A DNA stretch of 64,000 nt. Source: Candidatus Epulonipiscium viviparus. GTDB taxonomy: Bacteria > Bacillota > Clostridia > Lachnospirales > Cellulosilyticaceae. Numbering within the stretch: the stretch's first letter is position 1; every line of letters starts with the position of its first letter. The translations under genes were made by a program, and so were the position numbers. The notes under the pieces are model-generated. The model did no database searches. It saw nothing but the letters and a program-made list of their open reading frames with translations, and had not been told where the DNA came from. The stretch lies in contig NZ_CP117982.1 in the NCBI RefSeq assembly GCF_030708075.1, forward strand, positions 2,497,302 through 2,561,301, in the 5' to 3' direction. Shown piece after piece: positions 62,265 to 64,000 of the stretch.

Positions 62265-64000
62265 CTATTTAACTAGCATAATGTATCCATCTACCTGTGG
62301 TGCCTCATCATCATCGCCGCCACCGTTTGCGTCATCTATAAGATTGAGCAATTCGTCGGTAAGCATCACAGATACTTTATCCCCTTTTTCGAGCTTGGAA
62401 GAATCTACTAATTCACCGTTTTTAATAATTAAGCTTCCTGGCAACATTGTAAATTGAACCCCCAAATTTGTTTGATCTAATTGTCTCCAAAGATTTTCGT
62501 CCACATTATAATAGAAGACATCTTTTAGTGAGACGTTGCCATCGTCATCAGCATCGAATATCTCGCCTTTTGCCACTTCTCTGGTATATGGAATTTTAGA
62601 AACGGCAATGGCTCTGTCGCCGTCCGCAACGATGGTAAATATTTCGCTCATTTCTGTTGTTGGGCCATAGTCTAAAAACTCGTTGAGTCCATCTGCGTTA
62701 AAGCCCTCCTCGTCTACATAAAATCTGGTGTCATTGTCGAGCGCAAAAGTTCGAGGCTGCGGATGATAATGCCATTCATCATTTTTTAGCAACGAAAATG
62801 TTTCAACTACAAATAAGTCGTGATCATCAATTTTTTTAATAGTTCCGCGATATATGGTAAGTGGCCCTTGCCCGATATTTTCAACGGTTTTGGCAACAAG
62901 CAAGTTGTCGTCTGAATCAATTACGGCCTGAATTGTATCTCCCACCAAGATATTTGCTGGCGATACCAAGCGCTCTCCTTTTATAATGATCGAATCTGCA
63001 TTTGGAATAACCACGTCGCCCCCAAGTAACCGAATTTCTGTTGCAGATACATCTACTACCATATTAGGATCGAGGCTTTTTGTAAACCCATCGCTAAGAG
63101 ACATCTTGGCAACGCTGTCTCGGCCCAAGAAGTTTTCTATCGCAACATACGCAGTCATATCTGAGCCACTAATATATTTGCTTACATAGTCGAAGGATGT
63201 GCGAGTTCCTTCTATATAGGCATTAAAATTACGAGGATCTGTATTAAATGTTGCGATATCGATGTATTGCCCAAAGCCAGTTTGCTCTAATAATCGAGCA
63301 TCTGCAAGTTTGAGGGTGTTGTCAAATCCACCAAGCTGAAGAACATTGCCTTTATATATGTCATTTACTATTCTGCTATCTGGATCAACAACGATCTCTA
63401 TAACATCTTCTTCTATAATGCCATGGCCGAGATGCTTGCGAGACAGCAGAAATTTAGCCCACTCGCCAGGACGTATGCTCGATAAAGAGATTGGACGACC
63501 TAACTTGGTTGCAAATGTGGAAATAGGAGTAATGTATCTAAAAAATTGCCCTTCTTCATCTGTAAAAGTGATTTCGGCGTTTCCTTGATTGAGAAAGCGT
63601 ATATTGTTGATTTGACCATATCTCATTGTGTAGTCAACATAAGCGCTGATATATTGAATGTATCCTTGCGAATCAGTGCGCAAATAAATATTGTCGCCGG
63701 GTTTGATATTTTCTATTGTCGTGTCTCTTCCGTCATATTCAAACGATGGAAAAAGTTCATCTATATAACCAACTCGGTCTTCGATTTCTTCGATATTTTG
63801 TTTTTCTACTGCAAGGTCTGAAGTATAGTATGGAGCGGTCACTATTGCTCCGTCTTTATTTTTATAAGTGAGATATCCGAGCATTGGATGGTTTTCGATC
63901 ACGAGACCGCGGTCTTCGTAAATTGTACCGACCAATGCTTCGTTGTATTCGTCTTCTGTATAATAAAAGTTTATAGCGTATATATTTGGTACTGCGGTAA
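62265..64000 (-). CDS. Cell-surface protein, 5' end outside window
   Basis: At least 578 residues, open to the right edge of the window, so the N-terminus is missing. The visible part is beta-rich, acidic and Gly/Asp rich, with repeated small domains (for example GQINNIRFLNQGNAEITFTDEEG and GTIKKIDDHDLFVVE). These may be surface-exposed repeats. I cannot name a family. It is probably secreted and co-expressed with the SLH protein 24 bases downstream, which would anchor or accompany it. Confidence 0.75.
   Translation of the reverse strand, partial: TAVPNIYAINFYYTEDEYNEALVGTIYEDRGLVIENHPMLGYLTYKNKDGAIVTAPYYTSDLAVEKQNIEEIEDRVGYIDELFPSFEYDGRDTTIENIKPGDNIYLRTDSQGYIQYISAYVDYTMRYGQINNIRFLNQGNAEITFTDEEGQFFRYITPISTFATKLGRPISLSSIRPGEWAKFLLSRKHLGHGIIEEDVIEIVVDPDSRIVNDIYKGNVLQLGGFDNTLKLADARLLEQTGFGQYIDIATFNTDPRNFNAYIEGTRTSFDYVSKYISGSDMTAYVAIENFLGRDSVAKMSLSDGFTKSLDPNMVVDVSATEIRLLGGDVVIPNADSIIIKGERLVSPANILVGDTIQAVIDSDDNLLVAKTVENIGQGPLTIYRGTIKKIDDHDLFVVETFSLLKNDEWHYHPQPRTFALDNDTRFYVDEEGFNADGLNEFLDYGPTTEMSEIFTIVADGDRAIAVSKIPYTREVAKGEIFDADDDGNVSLKDVFYYNVDENLWRQLDQTNLGVQFTMLPGSLIIKNGELVDSSKLEKGDKVSVMLTDELLNLIDDANGGGDDDEAPQVDGYIMLVK

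Overview
The window reads as chromosome from a low-GC, anaerobic, fermentative Firmicute, probably a clostridium of the Lachnospiraceae/Cellulosilyticaceae type. Reasons: strong AGGAGG-type ribosome sites, oxygen-sensitive glycyl-radical chemistry, ferredoxin-style flavoproteins, S-layer homology and G5/3D cell-wall proteins, PRD and ROK regulators, and a tmRNA tag AEDNFALAA. Gene identities come from reading the translations and from remembered family features; no database was searched.

Layout. 1-5.7 kb: housekeeping genes (3' end of metK, a DEAD-box helicase with an apparent AUU start, a thioredoxin-reductase-like flavoprotein, DegV, a DtxR-fold regulator, smpB and ssrA). 5.8-13.1 kb, minus strand: an L-ascorbate (ula) operon with PTS EIIA/B/C, lactonase UlaG and epimerases UlaE and UlaF. 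The decarboxylase UlaD is missing and three extra genes are present. A DeoR-family regulator follows at 13.4-14.2 kb. 14.4-29.9 kb, plus strand: the most notable region, a sulfoquinovose catabolic cluster. It holds a transaldolase (SftT/SqvA type), a sulfolactaldehyde reductase of the beta-hydroxyacid dehydrogenase family, a DUF4867 isomerase candidate, a YihQ-type GH31 sulfoquinovosidase, a TSUP exporter, a glycyl-radical activase, a glycyl-radical enzyme, an iron alcohol dehydrogenase, an L-fucose-isomerase-like protein, a ROK regulator and a TctCBA transporter. 30-35.4 kb: glycerol kinase, then a GlpP-headed glycerol-3-phosphate oxidation operon whose leader carries an intrinsic terminator.

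35.4-39.3 kb: accessory and unstable DNA. It has a frameshifted SEL1-repeat gene with a 207-bp tandem duplication, a duplicated 94-bp leader, and an Rpn/PD-(D/E)XK gene preceded by a roughly 21-copy, 30-bp minisatellite. 39.3-47 kb: asnS, DUF554, YfcE phosphodiesterase, a MinJ-like membrane protein (apparent AUA start), two tandem S41 proteases of which one lacks the catalytic Ser and Lys, and an amino-acid ABC permease plus binding protein. 47-51 kb: two cytoplasmic glycoside hydrolases and a sugar isomerase. 51-54.5 kb: a 3D-domain protein, tatD behind a structured leader, and purB carrying an exact 117-bp in-frame internal duplication. 54.5-58.5 kb: a second ascorbate-type PTS with a PRD regulator. 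58.7-64 kb: two GNAT acetyltransferases, an esterase and two cell-surface proteins, the last cut by the window edge.

How the pieces may work together. Sulfoquinovosyl glycerol would be imported (perhaps by TctABC) and split by the GH31 enzyme into sulfoquinovose and glycerol. Sulfoquinovose would be isomerised to sulfofructose and cleaved by the transaldolase to fructose-6-phosphate and sulfolactaldehyde. Sulfolactaldehyde would be reduced to DHPS, which the glycyl-radical enzyme would dehydrate to 3-sulfopropionaldehyde. The alcohol dehydrogenase would reduce that to 3-hydroxypropanesulfonate for export by the TSUP protein. The two reductions would dispose of NADH. Glycerol could feed into the neighbouring GlpK/GlpABC-like genes. 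This pathway is an inference from family assignments and gene order.
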